Shown piece after piece: positions 17,926 to 25,843 of a stretch of 64,000 nucleotides of DNA. The notes beneath the pieces were generated by a model, which ran no database searches, had not been told where the DNA came from, and saw only the letters and a list, made by a program, of their open reading frames with translations. The stretch lies in NCBI RefSeq assembly GCF_014189535.1, contig NZ_CP050307.1:1426001-1490000 (forward strand). Direction: 5' to 3'. Position 1 is the stretch's first letter; each line of letters starts with the position of its first letter. Position numbers and translations under genes: made by a program. Source of the stretch: Rhizobium lusitanum (GTDB lineage: Bacteria > Pseudomonadota > Alphaproteobacteria > Rhizobiales > Rhizobiaceae).

Positions 17926-18486
17926 ATGGAGCAGGACAAAACAATCGTCATTCGCCCATCCCGGGATAGCGACGTCGATGCCATGTTGGCGATCTATCGC
18001 CGCCACATTCGCCGCGGCATCGAGGATGGAGTTGATGATAGCGACACGCCGCAACCGGATGATCTGCGAGAGCGGCGCAAGAATTTAAAGAACCGCCGCT
18101 TCCCCCATGTCGTTGCGATCAAGGGCGGAGAGGTTGTAGGCTATGCCTATGTGGTGCTGTTCCGCAAACGTCCGGCCTATCGTTACACCGTCAAGCACTC
18201 GATCTATGTGCATCACGACCATATCGGCCAGGGCGTCGGGAGCCAGCTTATGCGCGGGCTGATCGACGCCTGCGCGGCTGCCGGCTTCCGGCAGATGATC
18301 GGCTATATCGATGGCGACAACGTTGCTTCGCTCGCCCTGCATGAACGATTCGGCTTCGTTCGTGTTGGCCTATTGCCAGGAGTCGCTTACCGTTACGGCC
18401 GTTGGGCGGACAGCGTGATGGTCCAGCGCTCACTCGGCTCCGGCTCGACCACCCCACCACCGCCGCCAGCGCTTTCCACTCGTTAA
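17926..18486 (+). CDS. GNAT-family N-acetyltransferase
   Basis: 186 residues. The acetyl-CoA binding region reads SIYVHHDHIGQGVGSQLMRG, the Q/RxxGxG/A pyrophosphate loop of GNAT enzymes, after the beta strand GYAYVVLF. The C-terminal YIDGDNVASLALHERFGFVRVG is typical of the phosphinothricin-acetyltransferase-like subgroup. It starts 21 bp after the restored decarboxylase end, so the two were probably one transcript. Placed between an amino-acid decarboxylase and an acetylpolyamine-deacetylase remnant, it may acetylate a polyamine; amino-acid analogues are an alternative. Confidence 0.88.
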   Translation: MEQDKTIVIRPSRDSDVDAMLAIYRRHIRRGIEDGVDDSDTPQPDDLRERRKNLKNRRFPHVVAIKGGEVVGYAYVVLFRKRPAYRYTVKHSIYVHHDHIGQGVGSQLMRGLIDACAAAGFRQMIGYIDGDNVASLALHERFGFVRVGLLPGVAYRYGRWADSVMVQRSLGSGSTTPPPPPALSTR

Positions 18487-18535
18487 AATGAACGGGATTG
18501 ATGCATGCAGTGTATCTTGGAGTTCTCGACGTTTA

Positions 18536-18682
18536 TCAACCAAAGACAGCGACTGCTGATTTGACAATGATACCACCATCCGGACTTCTGCGCATTTGAC
18601 GGCCGGTAGCAGCATGAACGCCGTCCGTTAGCGCTTCCGCAAAGTGCTCTTCGTTGACGATTTCAATTCCAGGTCCACTCAA
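18536..18682 (-). CDS. Small unidentified ORF coupled to the deacetylase fragment
   Basis: 48 residues from a TTG that overlaps the deacetylase stop (TTGA). The translation begins LSGPGIEIVNEEHFAEALTD and ends GGIIVKSAVAVFG, which reads like real protein, but I recognise no family. The overlap suggests the second gene of a former operon, or a fragment left after deletion. Other frames here are interrupted. Low confidence because of the length and the non-ATG start. Confidence 0.25.
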   Translation of the reverse strand: MSGPGIEIVNEEHFAEALTDGVHAATGRQMRRSPDGGIIVKSAVAVFG

Positions 18683-19113
18683 AACGCATGCATGAAGCTA
18701 CGAAGGTAGCTACTGAGCTGCGGACTAAGATAGCCTCCTTCTTGGACGAGCAAAGTAGGCAATCCGAGACCCCGAAATCGACTTCCCGCTACGGAAAAGC
18801 CGTCATGGGTGACTTTAAATGCCGACACGGGATCATATTCTGCCGCATCCAAACCGAGAGACACCACTAGTGCCTCGGCTCCATATTGCTGCACTTTCGC
18901 CAGAGCTCGGTCAACGGCTCCCAGCCACACACTATCTTCGGTTCCCATCGGGAGTGGTTGATTAAAATTGAGATTCTTGCCTGGTCCATCGCCGGTTTCG
19001 TTCGCATATCCCGCATAGTATGGAGCAGCTTCCGACGGATCGACATGAATGGAGCAAAACAATACATCCGCTCGCTCCCAGAATATAGATTACGTGCCGT
19101 TGCCGTGATGAAC
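18679..19113 (-). pseudogene. Acetylpolyamine amidohydrolase (histone-deacetylase family), C-terminal fragment
   Basis: Reverse translation from the IS5 edge gives VHHGNGT, an in-frame TAA at 19090-19092 (CAA expected, as in HHGNGTQ), then SIFWERADVLFCSIHVDP, SLGLDAAEYDP and LLVQEGGYLS. These are the catalytic His-His, zinc-Asp and C-terminal motifs of class II HDAC-like acetylpolyamine amidohydrolases. The N-terminal half is gone: homology stops exactly where the IS5 inverted repeat begins at 19114. Together with the decarboxylase and GNAT genes it marks a former polyamine locus. Confidence 0.8.
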
Positions 19114-20224
19114 GGCGTTGGTGCATGGGTCACAAGGGGAGCGGCTTTCTGTCTTTGAAGCAGACGCTATACCTTTGCTGCTTGGCAGCGGACGGAATTC
19201 GGGCGAGCGCATGCCAGCATGCGATTGAGGGCGGCGCAGCCGATGGCGACCTCGGTCTGTTGCGCGCCGAATGAGCGTGCCCGTAGTCGGTGTCCGATGA
19301 TCGATTTGTATCGGCCGATGGCGGTCTCGACCAGCGAGCGCTTGCCATAGCCGGTCGTTGCTTGCCATTTCATCCGACCGTGCGCCTTGATCGCTTCGAT
19401 GTATCGGTCTCGCTGACTGGCGATCCCCGTTTGCGATCTGTCGATCGCGTTTGATCAAGGTGGAATGACGACGACAGCATCGGCGCAATGACGACCGACG
19501 GCATCATAGCTCGGTTCACCATCATAGGCGCCGTCGGCCGTGAACTGGCTAATCGGTCGATCGATCTCACTGAGCAGCGGTTCGACCTGTGAGGCGTCGC
19601 CCGCATTCTGATCGGTCATGTTTTGAGTGATGATTTCGCCAGTGTCGGCGTCCAGCGCAAGGTGCAATTTGAGCCAGCGCCGACGGGATTTAGCACCGTG
19701 CTTCTCCGCCAGCCACTGGCCGGCGCCATAGACTTCGAGCCCTGTGCTGTCGATGAGAATGTGAACTGGTCCCGTTTTTGCAATGCTACGACCATTTGGC
19801 CTGTTCATCGATCGCCATGTCCGTGCCCGCCGGCTCAGCGCGGTGTGATCGGGCACGGCGAGATCCAACCCCATCAATTTGAGCGCCGACACCAGCAAGC
19901 CCTCCGCCTCTCGCAAACGCAGGCCGAACACCAGGCCCAGCGTCAAGGCGGTCTCGATCGCCAGATCAGAATAGCGAGGCTGGCCGCCGCGTGTCGTCCG
20001 CTTCGGCGCCTGCCAGGAAGACGCTTCCGGTGTTATCCAAAACGTCAGACTGCCGCGACGGCGAAGGCCAGCTTCGTATTCTGCCCAGTTCGTCACCTTG
20101 AACTTCATCTTGCCGATACGATGGCGGCGGGGGCATTGTGTTTGATGGGCATAGTGGTGGCACGAGGTTGAGGCGATCGCAGCCGATTATCCCATCATCG
20201 ATAAACGATCCGTGCACCAACGCC
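19114..20224 (-). mobile_element. IS5-family insertion sequence, about 1.11 kb, inactivated
   Basis: Ends are defined by an 18-base inverted repeat: GGCGTTGGTGCATGGGTC at 19114 and, reversed at 20207-20224, GGCGTTGGTGCACGGATC, with two mismatches. The only gene inside is a transposase broken by a nonsense codon. The flanking bases (AAC left, ACC right) do not form a target duplication, and the deacetylase N-terminal half is absent on the other side, so the insertion was followed by a deletion or recombination. Confidence 0.8.
19167..20108 (-). pseudogene. IS5-family transposase with an in-frame TGA
   Basis: The reading frame runs from MKFKVTNWAEYEAGLRRRGS through LTLGLVFGLRLREAEGL, the DDE segments (HILIDSTGLEVYG, FTADGAYDGEP) and on to MKWQATTGYGKRSLVE and AAIGRYK-like ETAIGRYKSIIGH. 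One TGA at 19455-19457 interrupts it after VVVIPP, where CGA (Arg) is expected; both halves are in the same frame. The full protein would be 313 residues, normal for the family. The catalytic Glu region lies after the stop, so the product should be inactive. Confidence 0.85.
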
Positions 20225-20279
20225 ACCCGGCAACAATTCCGCCGTGGCCTGATTGCCACACAATTCCTCATGCTCTCCA

Positions 20280-21191
20280 TCAATGAGAAAATGCCGGTGC
20301 CATCAGCGGATCCTCACCAACTATCTCGATAAGAAAATCGAGAACGGTCCTAATACGCAGCGGCAGGTTTCGGCGCGACGGATAGACGACACTAATCGCG
20401 AGCCGGCTCGGCGGAAACTCAGGCATGACGTTTACCAGCCTTCCTTGCTCGATCTCAGATCCGACAAGAATGTGGGACAGTACGGCAAGACCATTACCGG
20501 CGAGCACCGCTCGGTAAACGGCAACCGAATTGCTGGCGTTAAAGCGTGGCGCGATGCGCACTGTAACGTCATCGGAGCCATTGGAAAATGACCATAACCG
20601 GGCGTTTCCGGCACGACTATAACAGATGCAATCATGTGCGGTGACATCGTCCGGCGTTTTAGGTTCGGCTCGCCCTTGCAGATAGGAAGGTGCGGCGACG
20701 AGAAAGGCCGTCGTCCAACCAATTCTGCGACACATCAGACTACAGTCCGAAACCGCCCCGAGACGCACTTCGAGATCGATCCCCTCTCCGACTAGATCGG
20801 ATGGCTCTTCGCGAACGAGCAAGTCGACGGAAAGCCCCCGATGGCGTTCGAGCAACACCCCAAGCCGGTCGCTGACGTAAAGCCCGAGCGGAGTGGGCAA
20901 AGCTAGCCGTACCTTGCCGGCCACAGCTCCTCCACCGCGACACGTCGTTTCACTCAAAGCCTCCGCTGCTTCGATGACCTTAAGCGCCATCGGGATGATC
21001 TGCTCACCCTCGGCCGTCAGAGCTAATGCGCTCGTCGTGCGATGCAGAAGACGTGTGTTGAGATGTGCCTCCAGCGCCGAAATCTGTCGGGAGACCGCAG
21101 GCTGCGTCAAACTGAGGTCAACCGCCGCGGCGGAAAAAGAGCCGGCCTCCACCACTCGCATGAATGTTTGCAATGCGCCTACGATATCCAT
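20280..21191 (-). CDS. LysR-family transcriptional regulator
   Basis: 303 residues from the ATG at 21191, preceded by a GGGG-rich ribosome site. The helix-turn-helix is MDIVGALQTFMRVVEAGSFS then DLSLTQPAVSRQISALEAHL. The effector domain and the late segment (ISVVYPSRRNLPLRIRTVLD) place it in the subgroup that usually regulates a divergently transcribed oxidoreductase or stress gene. Its start is 132 bp from that of the AhpD-like gene at 21323, so both share one control region that also contains the Rrf2-type palindromes. Its stop lies 56 bp from the IS5 end. A start at 21233 is possible but lacks a ribosome site. Confidence 0.9.
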   Translation of the reverse strand: MDIVGALQTFMRVVEAGSFSAAAVDLSLTQPAVSRQISALEAHLNTRLLHRTTSALALTAEGEQIIPMALKVIEAAEALSETTCRGGGAVAGKVRLALPTPLGLYVSDRLGVLLERHRGLSVDLLVREEPSDLVGEGIDLEVRLGAVSDCSLMCRRIGWTTAFLVAAPSYLQGRAEPKTPDDVTAHDCICYSRAGNARLWSFSNGSDDVTVRIAPRFNASNSVAVYRAVLAGNGLAVLSHILVGSEIEQGRLVNVMPEFPPSRLAISVVYPSRRNLPLRIRTVLDFLIEIVGEDPLMAPAFSH

Positions 21192-21268
21192 TCCCCACCG
21201 CCCCATACTTTTCAGCATAAGCCTTATGTCCAAAGCTTAGTCCGTCAGCGCTTTACTGTCCAGCTATT

Positions 21269-21306
21269 AAGGATATCATATATCCATAAGGACACTATAT
21301 ATCCTT
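21269..21306. promoter_or_regulatory. Two abutting Rrf2-type operators upstream of the AhpD-like gene
   Basis: Two adjacent 19-bp imperfect palindromes of the form AAGGATA-N5-TATCCTT: site 1 at 21269-21287 (AAGGATA TCATA TATCCAT) and site 2 at 21288-21306 (AAGGACA CTATA TATCCTT), one mismatch each. The same motif occurs perfectly at 25825-25843 before the rrf2 gene. Site 2 ends 16 bp before the ATG, a repressor position. Confidence 0.75.
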
Positions 21307-21322
21307 AATAATGGAGCCGACC

Positions 21323-21802
21323 ATGACACAGCGCTTGAACTATGCCCAACAATCCCCGGAACTTTTCAAGAAGCTCTCGGAACTCAGCATGGCCCTGAAG
21401 GACAGTGCTATTGAACCGAAGATCCATGATCTCGTGCAAATCCGCGCATCGCAAATCAACGGCTGCGCCTTCTGCCTGGACATGCATGTGAAGGAAGCCA
21501 AGATCCATGGCGAAAGTGAGCTCCGGCTCTACCACATCGCCATCTGGCGGGAATCCAATCTCTTCGTGCCCCGGGAACGTGCCGCGCTTGCCTGGACGGA
21601 AGCCGTGACGAAACTGCATGAGGGCGGCATTCCCGATGAGCTCTACGAGCGCGTGCGCGGTCAGCTTTCCGAGAAAGAAATCTCCGACCTCACCTTCGCG
21701 ATCATGGTCATCAACGCGTGGAATCGTTCCAGCATTGCCTTCAAAGCCGTGCCCGGCTCGGCCGACAAGGCGTACGGCCTCGACAGGGCCGGTCTCAACT
21801 AA
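21323..21802 (+). CDS. Carboxymuconolactone decarboxylase family protein, AhpD-like
   Basis: 159 residues from the ATG at 21323, with GGAG six bases upstream (an ATG at 21311 overlaps the operator region). It carries the AhpD-type redox motif: the CxxC in INGCAFCLDMHVKEAK with the downstream His. Such proteins act as peroxidase partners or in thiol-based detoxification rather than as decarboxylases. It is the first gene of a five-gene plus-strand block (21323-25321) led by two Rrf2 operators, which suggests induction by oxidative, nitrosative or electrophile stress. Confidence 0.9.
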   Translation: MTQRLNYAQQSPELFKKLSELSMALKDSAIEPKIHDLVQIRASQINGCAFCLDMHVKEAKIHGESELRLYHIAIWRESNLFVPRERAALAWTEAVTKLHEGGIPDELYERVRGQLSEKEISDLTFAIMVINAWNRSSIAFKAVPGSADKAYGLDRAGLN

Positions 21803-21930
21803 GCCTTTCGCCCAGCAGCCCCGTGAACAATGCCCGGCCGCACGAGTGGCCAAGGAACACCCTTGAACATCGCCATCCGCGCTGGAACCGGCCTGACCGG
21901 TTCAAAGACCGCAATCAACAGGAGACAGAC

Positions 21931-22848
21931 ATGACCATACAGAACACTTCTCATCCCATTAAGTCGCCCCCCGACGAGCTGGTTCCGTCGCGCTACGCGG
22001 TGCGGATCGGCGAGATCGACGTGCTGGTGGTGAGCGACGGCGTGCTGCCGCTGCCAACCAAGATGTTGGGCTACAATGCCGACCCGACCGAACATGCGGC
22101 ATGGCTGGACGGCATGTTCCTGCCGCCGGACGCTTTCGATTGGGCACTGAACGTGGTCGTGGTGCGTAGCGGCGACCAGACCATTCTCATCGACGCCGGC
22201 TTGGGTTTGGACCCAGATCTGAACCTGCCGCGGGCCGGGCAATTGATCAAGCGACTGGAGGCTGCCGGCATAGACCTTGGCTTCGTGACCGACGTCGTGC
22301 TGACCCACATGCATATGGACCATGTTGGCGGCTTGCTCGTCGACGGGGTGAAGCAACGGCTGCATCCAGACCTGCGAATCCATGTGGCAGCAGCCGAGGT
22401 CAAATTTTGGGAGTCGCCCGATTTCTCTCATGTGTCGATGCCCCCCGGATTCCCGGACGCGCTTCGAGCGACCGCCAAGCGGTTCAGTAAAGAATACGAG
22501 AGCCAGCTGCGATTGTTCGATGACGAGCACGAGGTAGCGCCAGGCGTCGTAGTCTCTCGAACCGGCGGCCACACACCCGGACATAGCGTGGTCCGCGTGG
22601 CGTCCGGCAAAGACCGCCTGATGTTCGCTGGCGATGCCGTGTTCGCTGTCGGGTTCGAGCATCCCGACTGGTACAACGGCTTCGAACACGACCCGGAAGA
22701 AGCAGCTCGCGTTCGCGTTCGTCTTTTGCGGGAATTGGCGGAGACCGGCGAACTTCTGGTGGCCACCCACATGCCGTTCCCCTCCGTCGGCCACGTCGCG
22801 GTCGATGGCGACCACTTTCGTTGGGTGCCGGTCTTCTGGGACTACTGA
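21931..22848 (+). CDS. MBL-fold metallo-hydrolase
   Basis: 305 residues from the ATG at 21931 with AGGAGA just upstream. Metal-binding motifs of the metallo-beta-lactamase superfamily are complete: HMHMDH (near residues 126-131), GGHTPGHS, FAGDAVF and ATHMPF. The length and the HxHxDH layout match single-domain hydrolases such as quorum-quenching lactonases and glyoxalase II-like enzymes; none of these can be chosen from sequence alone. There is no signal peptide. It lies 128 bp after the AhpD-like gene and is probably part of the Rrf2-controlled block. Confidence 0.9.
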   Translation: MTIQNTSHPIKSPPDELVPSRYAVRIGEIDVLVVSDGVLPLPTKMLGYNADPTEHAAWLDGMFLPPDAFDWALNVVVVRSGDQTILIDAGLGLDPDLNLPRAGQLIKRLEAAGIDLGFVTDVVLTHMHMDHVGGLLVDGVKQRLHPDLRIHVAAAEVKFWESPDFSHVSMPPGFPDALRATAKRFSKEYESQLRLFDDEHEVAPGVVVSRTGGHTPGHSVVRVASGKDRLMFAGDAVFAVGFEHPDWYNGFEHDPEEAARVRVRLLRELAETGELLVATHMPFPSVGHVAVDGDHFRWVPVFWDY

Positions 22849-22868
22849 GCACTTGTTGGTCGGGCAGA

Positions 22869-22895
22869 GCCGACCGCGAAGCCTTCGCGGTCGGC
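22869..22895. other. Strong 12-bp hairpin between the MBL and NmrA-like genes
   Basis: Arms GCCGACCGCGAA and TTCGCGGTCGGC are perfectly complementary around the loop GCC. No T-run follows, so it is not a textbook intrinsic terminator. It could set the relative expression of the two genes or stabilise upstream mRNA. Confidence 0.6.
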
Positions 22896-22997
22896 ACGGC
22901 GCATACGATCTGCGGCTTCGATGGGGCCGCCCCGAACCACAACTACCGGCAACAATAAAACAGTGCGGCGCATAAAGTGCCGTGAATGGAGAAGCTC

Positions 22998-23750
22998 ATG
23001 AAAATCGTCATCATCGGCGGAACCGGCCTGATCGGCTCAAAGACGGCCGACCGCCTTCGCAAGCAGGGCCATGAAGTCATCGCCGCCGCTCCGAGCACCG
23101 GCGTCAATACGATTACCGGTGAAGGTCTCACCGAAGCATTGACCGGCGCCTCCGTCGTTATGGATCTGGCAAACTCGCCATCCTTCGAGGACAAGGCAGT
23201 GCTCGAATTCTTTGAGACATCTGGCCGCAATCTGGCGGCGGCAGAAAAGGCGGCCGGCGTGAAGCATCACATCGCCCTTTCCATCATCGGGGTCGATCGC
23301 CTACCCGAAAGCGGCTATATGCGCGCCAAGGTCGCTCAGGAGAAGATCATCCGGGAATCCGGCATTCCCTATACGATCGTCCATTCGACCCAGTTCATGG
23401 AATTCCTCAGCGGCATCGCCCAGTCCGGCACGGTCGGCGATACGGTGCGTCTGTCACCAGCCTATGTGCAGCCGATCGCGTCCGACGATGTGGCCGACAA
23501 CATGACCGTTGTTGCGAACTCGGCGGCCATCAACGGCGTCGTCGAGATCTCCGGTCCGGAACGTGCTCGGCTGAATGAGCTTGTTGCCCGCTATCTCACG
23601 GCGATGGGCGATGCGCGGAACGTCGAGGCGGATCCGGAAGCCCGCTATTTCGGCGCCAGGCTGGACGACGGCTCGCTCGTTTCCGACAACAATCCGCGCC
23701 TCGGCCGCATCACCTTCGAGCAGTGGTTCGCAACCTCTGCCCGCAAATGA
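22998..23750 (+). CDS. NmrA/atypical SDR-like NAD(P)-binding protein
   Basis: 250 residues from the ATG at 22998, with GGAGAA before it. The N terminus is a dinucleotide-binding glycine motif (MKIVIIGGTGLIGSKTADRL). The catalytic YxxxK of classical SDRs is absent, but the SGYMRAKVAQEKIIRESGIP segment typical of NmrA-like and quinone-oxidoreductase-2-like proteins is present. Such proteins act as redox sensors or quinone reductases. Part of the Rrf2-flanked block, consistent with a response to quinones or electrophiles. Confidence 0.88.
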   Translation: MKIVIIGGTGLIGSKTADRLRKQGHEVIAAAPSTGVNTITGEGLTEALTGASVVMDLANSPSFEDKAVLEFFETSGRNLAAAEKAAGVKHHIALSIIGVDRLPESGYMRAKVAQEKIIRESGIPYTIVHSTQFMEFLSGIAQSGTVGDTVRLSPAYVQPIASDDVADNMTVVANSAAINGVVEISGPERARLNELVARYLTAMGDARNVEADPEARYFGARLDDGSLVSDNNPRLGRITFEQWFATSARK

Positions 23751-23808
23751 CCGGAACCGACAAGAACCCAGGCGCCGTAACACCTCTCTCTCAAGAAAGG
23801 AATTCGAT

Positions 23809-24225
23809 ATGCTAAAGTCAATTCTCGGCCTCGCCCTGGCCGCTCTTCTATCCACTACGGCTGTTGCTCGTGATGCAGGCGAGAAGGATGCAAAAGTCAC
23901 GCTGGTTTACGAGCACGAACTGCCGAACGTTCCCGGCAAGAGCATCAAAGGCATTCTCGTGGAGTACGGGCCGGGTGGCTTTTCCGAGGGCCATACCCAT
24001 CCAAGCTCCGCCTTCATCTATGCAACTGTCCTGGAAGGGGCGATCCGCAGCCAGGTCAATGACGGTCCGGTGAAAGTCTATAGAGCCGGAGAGAATTTCT
24101 CCGAAATGCCCGGCGATCGTCATGGCGTCAGCGAGAATGCCAGTAAGACCAAGCCGGCGAAACTGCTGGCCGTCTTCGTCGTCGATAGCAGCCAGAAAGA
24201 ACTGACCTTCCCAATCAGGAAATAG
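23809..24225 (+). CDS. Exported cupin-domain protein
   Basis: 138 residues. The N terminus is a signal peptide (MLKSILGLALAALLSTTAVA), so the cupin is periplasmic. The first motif GGFSEGHTHPSSAFIYATVLEG supplies the two His and further ligands; the second motif has PGDRHGVSENAS with a His. The start at 23809 has AAGAAAGG nine bases upstream. It follows the NmrA-like gene by 58 bp. Function unknown; small secreted cupins of this kind often accompany AhpD-like and SDR genes. Confidence 0.88.
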   Translation: MLKSILGLALAALLSTTAVARDAGEKDAKVTLVYEHELPNVPGKSIKGILVEYGPGGFSEGHTHPSSAFIYATVLEGAIRSQVNDGPVKVYRAGENFSEMPGDRHGVSENASKTKPAKLLAVFVVDSSQKELTFPIRK

Positions 24226-24298
24226 CCGGATGCAGGATGGGTGCTTGAGGCGCCCGTCCCTCCCCGCCTTCAGGAAATCATCGTCGGTGAGCCCCATC

Positions 24299-25321
24299 AT
24301 GTTTGGTGAAGATCATTCCCTGCCGCTCGTCCTTATCAATCTTCTAGGGCTCGCCGGTATTCTCATTTGGCATATTCAAGGGCGCCGTCATCCAACCGCC
24401 CGCCTTGTCGTGCAGATCCTGTTTTTCGCAGGCATGAGCCTCGTGCTTTGGCTCGCCGGCATTTCGCCCTATTATCTCGATGATGGCGAGCTCCAGGGTG
24501 CCGGCGTCCTGCTTGCCAAGTCTGCCAGGGTGCTTTGGTGGCTGCATCTTGCGTGGACGATGATCGGCTTCGTCCACATCTATCTCACCCTGAACCGCCG
24601 GCCTCAGGAGGCGCATCTTCTTCAGGATTTGATCGTCGGCGTGGTCTATCTCGGCGTCGCATTGTCGGTCATCGGTTTCGTCTTCGGCGCACCGATCGGG
24701 CCGTTGATTGCCACCTCCGGTGTTGTCGTTGTCATTATCGGTCTTGCTCTGCAGAACACGCTGGCCGATGTCTTCTCCGGGATCGCGCTTGCACTCGGCC
24801 GCGCCTACGTGATCGGCGATTGGATCCAGCTTGCCGATGGCACCGAAGGGCGGGTCGTTGAAACCAACTGGCGCTCCACCAACCTGCTCTCGGGCGGGAA
24901 TAATGTCGTCGTGCTGCCGAATGGCGTCCTGGCGAAACAGGGCGTTACCAACCGCAGCCGCCCGGATGAATCGCACCAGATATCGTTGATGATGCGAGTT
25001 TCCGCCGCCCACAAGCCGCGGCTCGTCGAAGAATTTATGCTCGCGGTTCTGCAGGGCTGCGAAAGGATCGTCATAAACCCGCCGCCGGCCGTCGCGCTCA
25101 AGACCATCGATGCGATTGCCATCGAAGTCGAGTTGCTATTCCGCGTGGCGAGCGCGGCAAGCCGCATGTCGGCCCAAAACGAGATCATCGATCTCATCTA
25201 CGAACATTGCAGGACGAATGGAGTGTCATTGGCGATGCCGGCACAAAGCCTCGTCTGCGTCCCCATGGGCGACCCCAAGGAGCGGGCTGCTCTCACGGCG
25301 ATTTCATCCGGCGCGCTCTAG
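24299..25321 (+). CDS. MscS-family mechanosensitive channel
   Basis: 340 residues from the ATG at 24299. Four or five hydrophobic segments occupy the first half (LVLINLLGLAGILIW, LFFAGMSLVLWLAG, LIVGVVYLGVALSVIGFVFG, LIATSGVVVVIIGLALQ). The pore-helix and beta-domain signature follow: ALQNTLADVFSGIALALGR, then the beta barrel GDWIQLADGTEGRVVETNWR and VVLPNGVLAKQGVTN. It should be an inner-membrane osmotic safety valve. The gene ends 18 bp inside the convergent rrf2 gene. An in-frame ATG at 24230 would add 23 residues without hydrophobic character. Confidence 0.88.
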   Translation: MFGEDHSLPLVLINLLGLAGILIWHIQGRRHPTARLVVQILFFAGMSLVLWLAGISPYYLDDGELQGAGVLLAKSARVLWWLHLAWTMIGFVHIYLTLNRRPQEAHLLQDLIVGVVYLGVALSVIGFVFGAPIGPLIATSGVVVVIIGLALQNTLADVFSGIALALGRAYVIGDWIQLADGTEGRVVETNWRSTNLLSGGNNVVVLPNGVLAKQGVTNRSRPDESHQISLMMRVSAAHKPRLVEEFMLAVLQGCERIVINPPPAVALKTIDAIAIEVELLFRVASAASRMSAQNEIIDLIYEHCRTNGVSLAMPAQSLVCVPMGDPKERAALTAISSGAL

Positions 25322-25792
25322 CACCCATTCGAAGGAGCTCTTCCAGAGTTGCGGCGGGATTTCCTGCGACAGGATGCCGACGAGGTCGGACAATCTGACA
25401 CCGCGCAGTTTCTCCCGCCAGGCCTCATCCGCCTCCCACATGATGCGGGCAACCGCGCACGGGCTGCTTTCGCAATAATCCTTCGGCCGGCACGGATTGT
25501 TGGCCCTGATATTGCTGCAGATAAAGGTACGCTGCCGGCCTTCCACGGCTTCAACGATTTCGAGGAAATTGATATCCGCCGGAGGCTTTGCCAGTCGGTA
25601 GCCGCCGGACGGACCAAGAGACGTGTCGACAAGGCCCGCGTGCGACAGGCCCTGAAGGGCCTTGGAAAGATATTCCTTCGGAAGCCCATGGAATTCGGCA
25701 AGTGCTTTGGTCGAGAGATAGCGACCATCGGGCAGACCGGCAAGAATGGCGCAGCAATGGAGCGCCCATTCGACTTGGCTTTTTAAAATCAT
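25304..25792 (-). CDS. Rrf2-family transcriptional regulator with a cysteine cluster
   Basis: 162 residues. The winged helix (YLSTKALAEFHGLPKEYLSK) and the GPSGGYRLAKPPADINFLEIVEAVEG wing-dimer helix are classic Rrf2. Cysteines at 92, 101, 107 and 112 give C-X8-C-X5-C-X4-C, and Cys13-Cys14 lie in helix 1. IscR and NsrR use three Cys in this region for an iron-sulfur cluster, so a redox-sensing cluster or disulfide is likely, though the spacing differs. The perfect palindrome at 25825-25843, 33 bp upstream of its ATG, matches the pair before the AhpD-like gene, implying autoregulation and control of that block. Confidence 0.9.
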   Translation of the reverse strand: MILKSQVEWALHCCAILAGLPDGRYLSTKALAEFHGLPKEYLSKALQGLSHAGLVDTSLGPSGGYRLAKPPADINFLEIVEAVEGRQRTFICSNIRANNPCRPKDYCESSPCAVARIMWEADEAWREKLRGVRLSDLVGILSQEIPPQLWKSSFEWVLERAG

Positions 25793-25824
25793 GAATTCAT
25801 TTCCAAGGCCTCTGCACGCCTATC

Positions 25825-25843
25825 AAGGATAACGAATATCCTT
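25825..25843. promoter_or_regulatory. Rrf2 autoregulatory operator
   Basis: Perfect palindrome AAGGATA-ACGAA-TATCCTT located 33 bp upstream of the rrf2 ATG (reverse strand). It matches the two sites at 21269-21306 in arm sequence and in the 5-base spacer. Confidence 0.75.
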
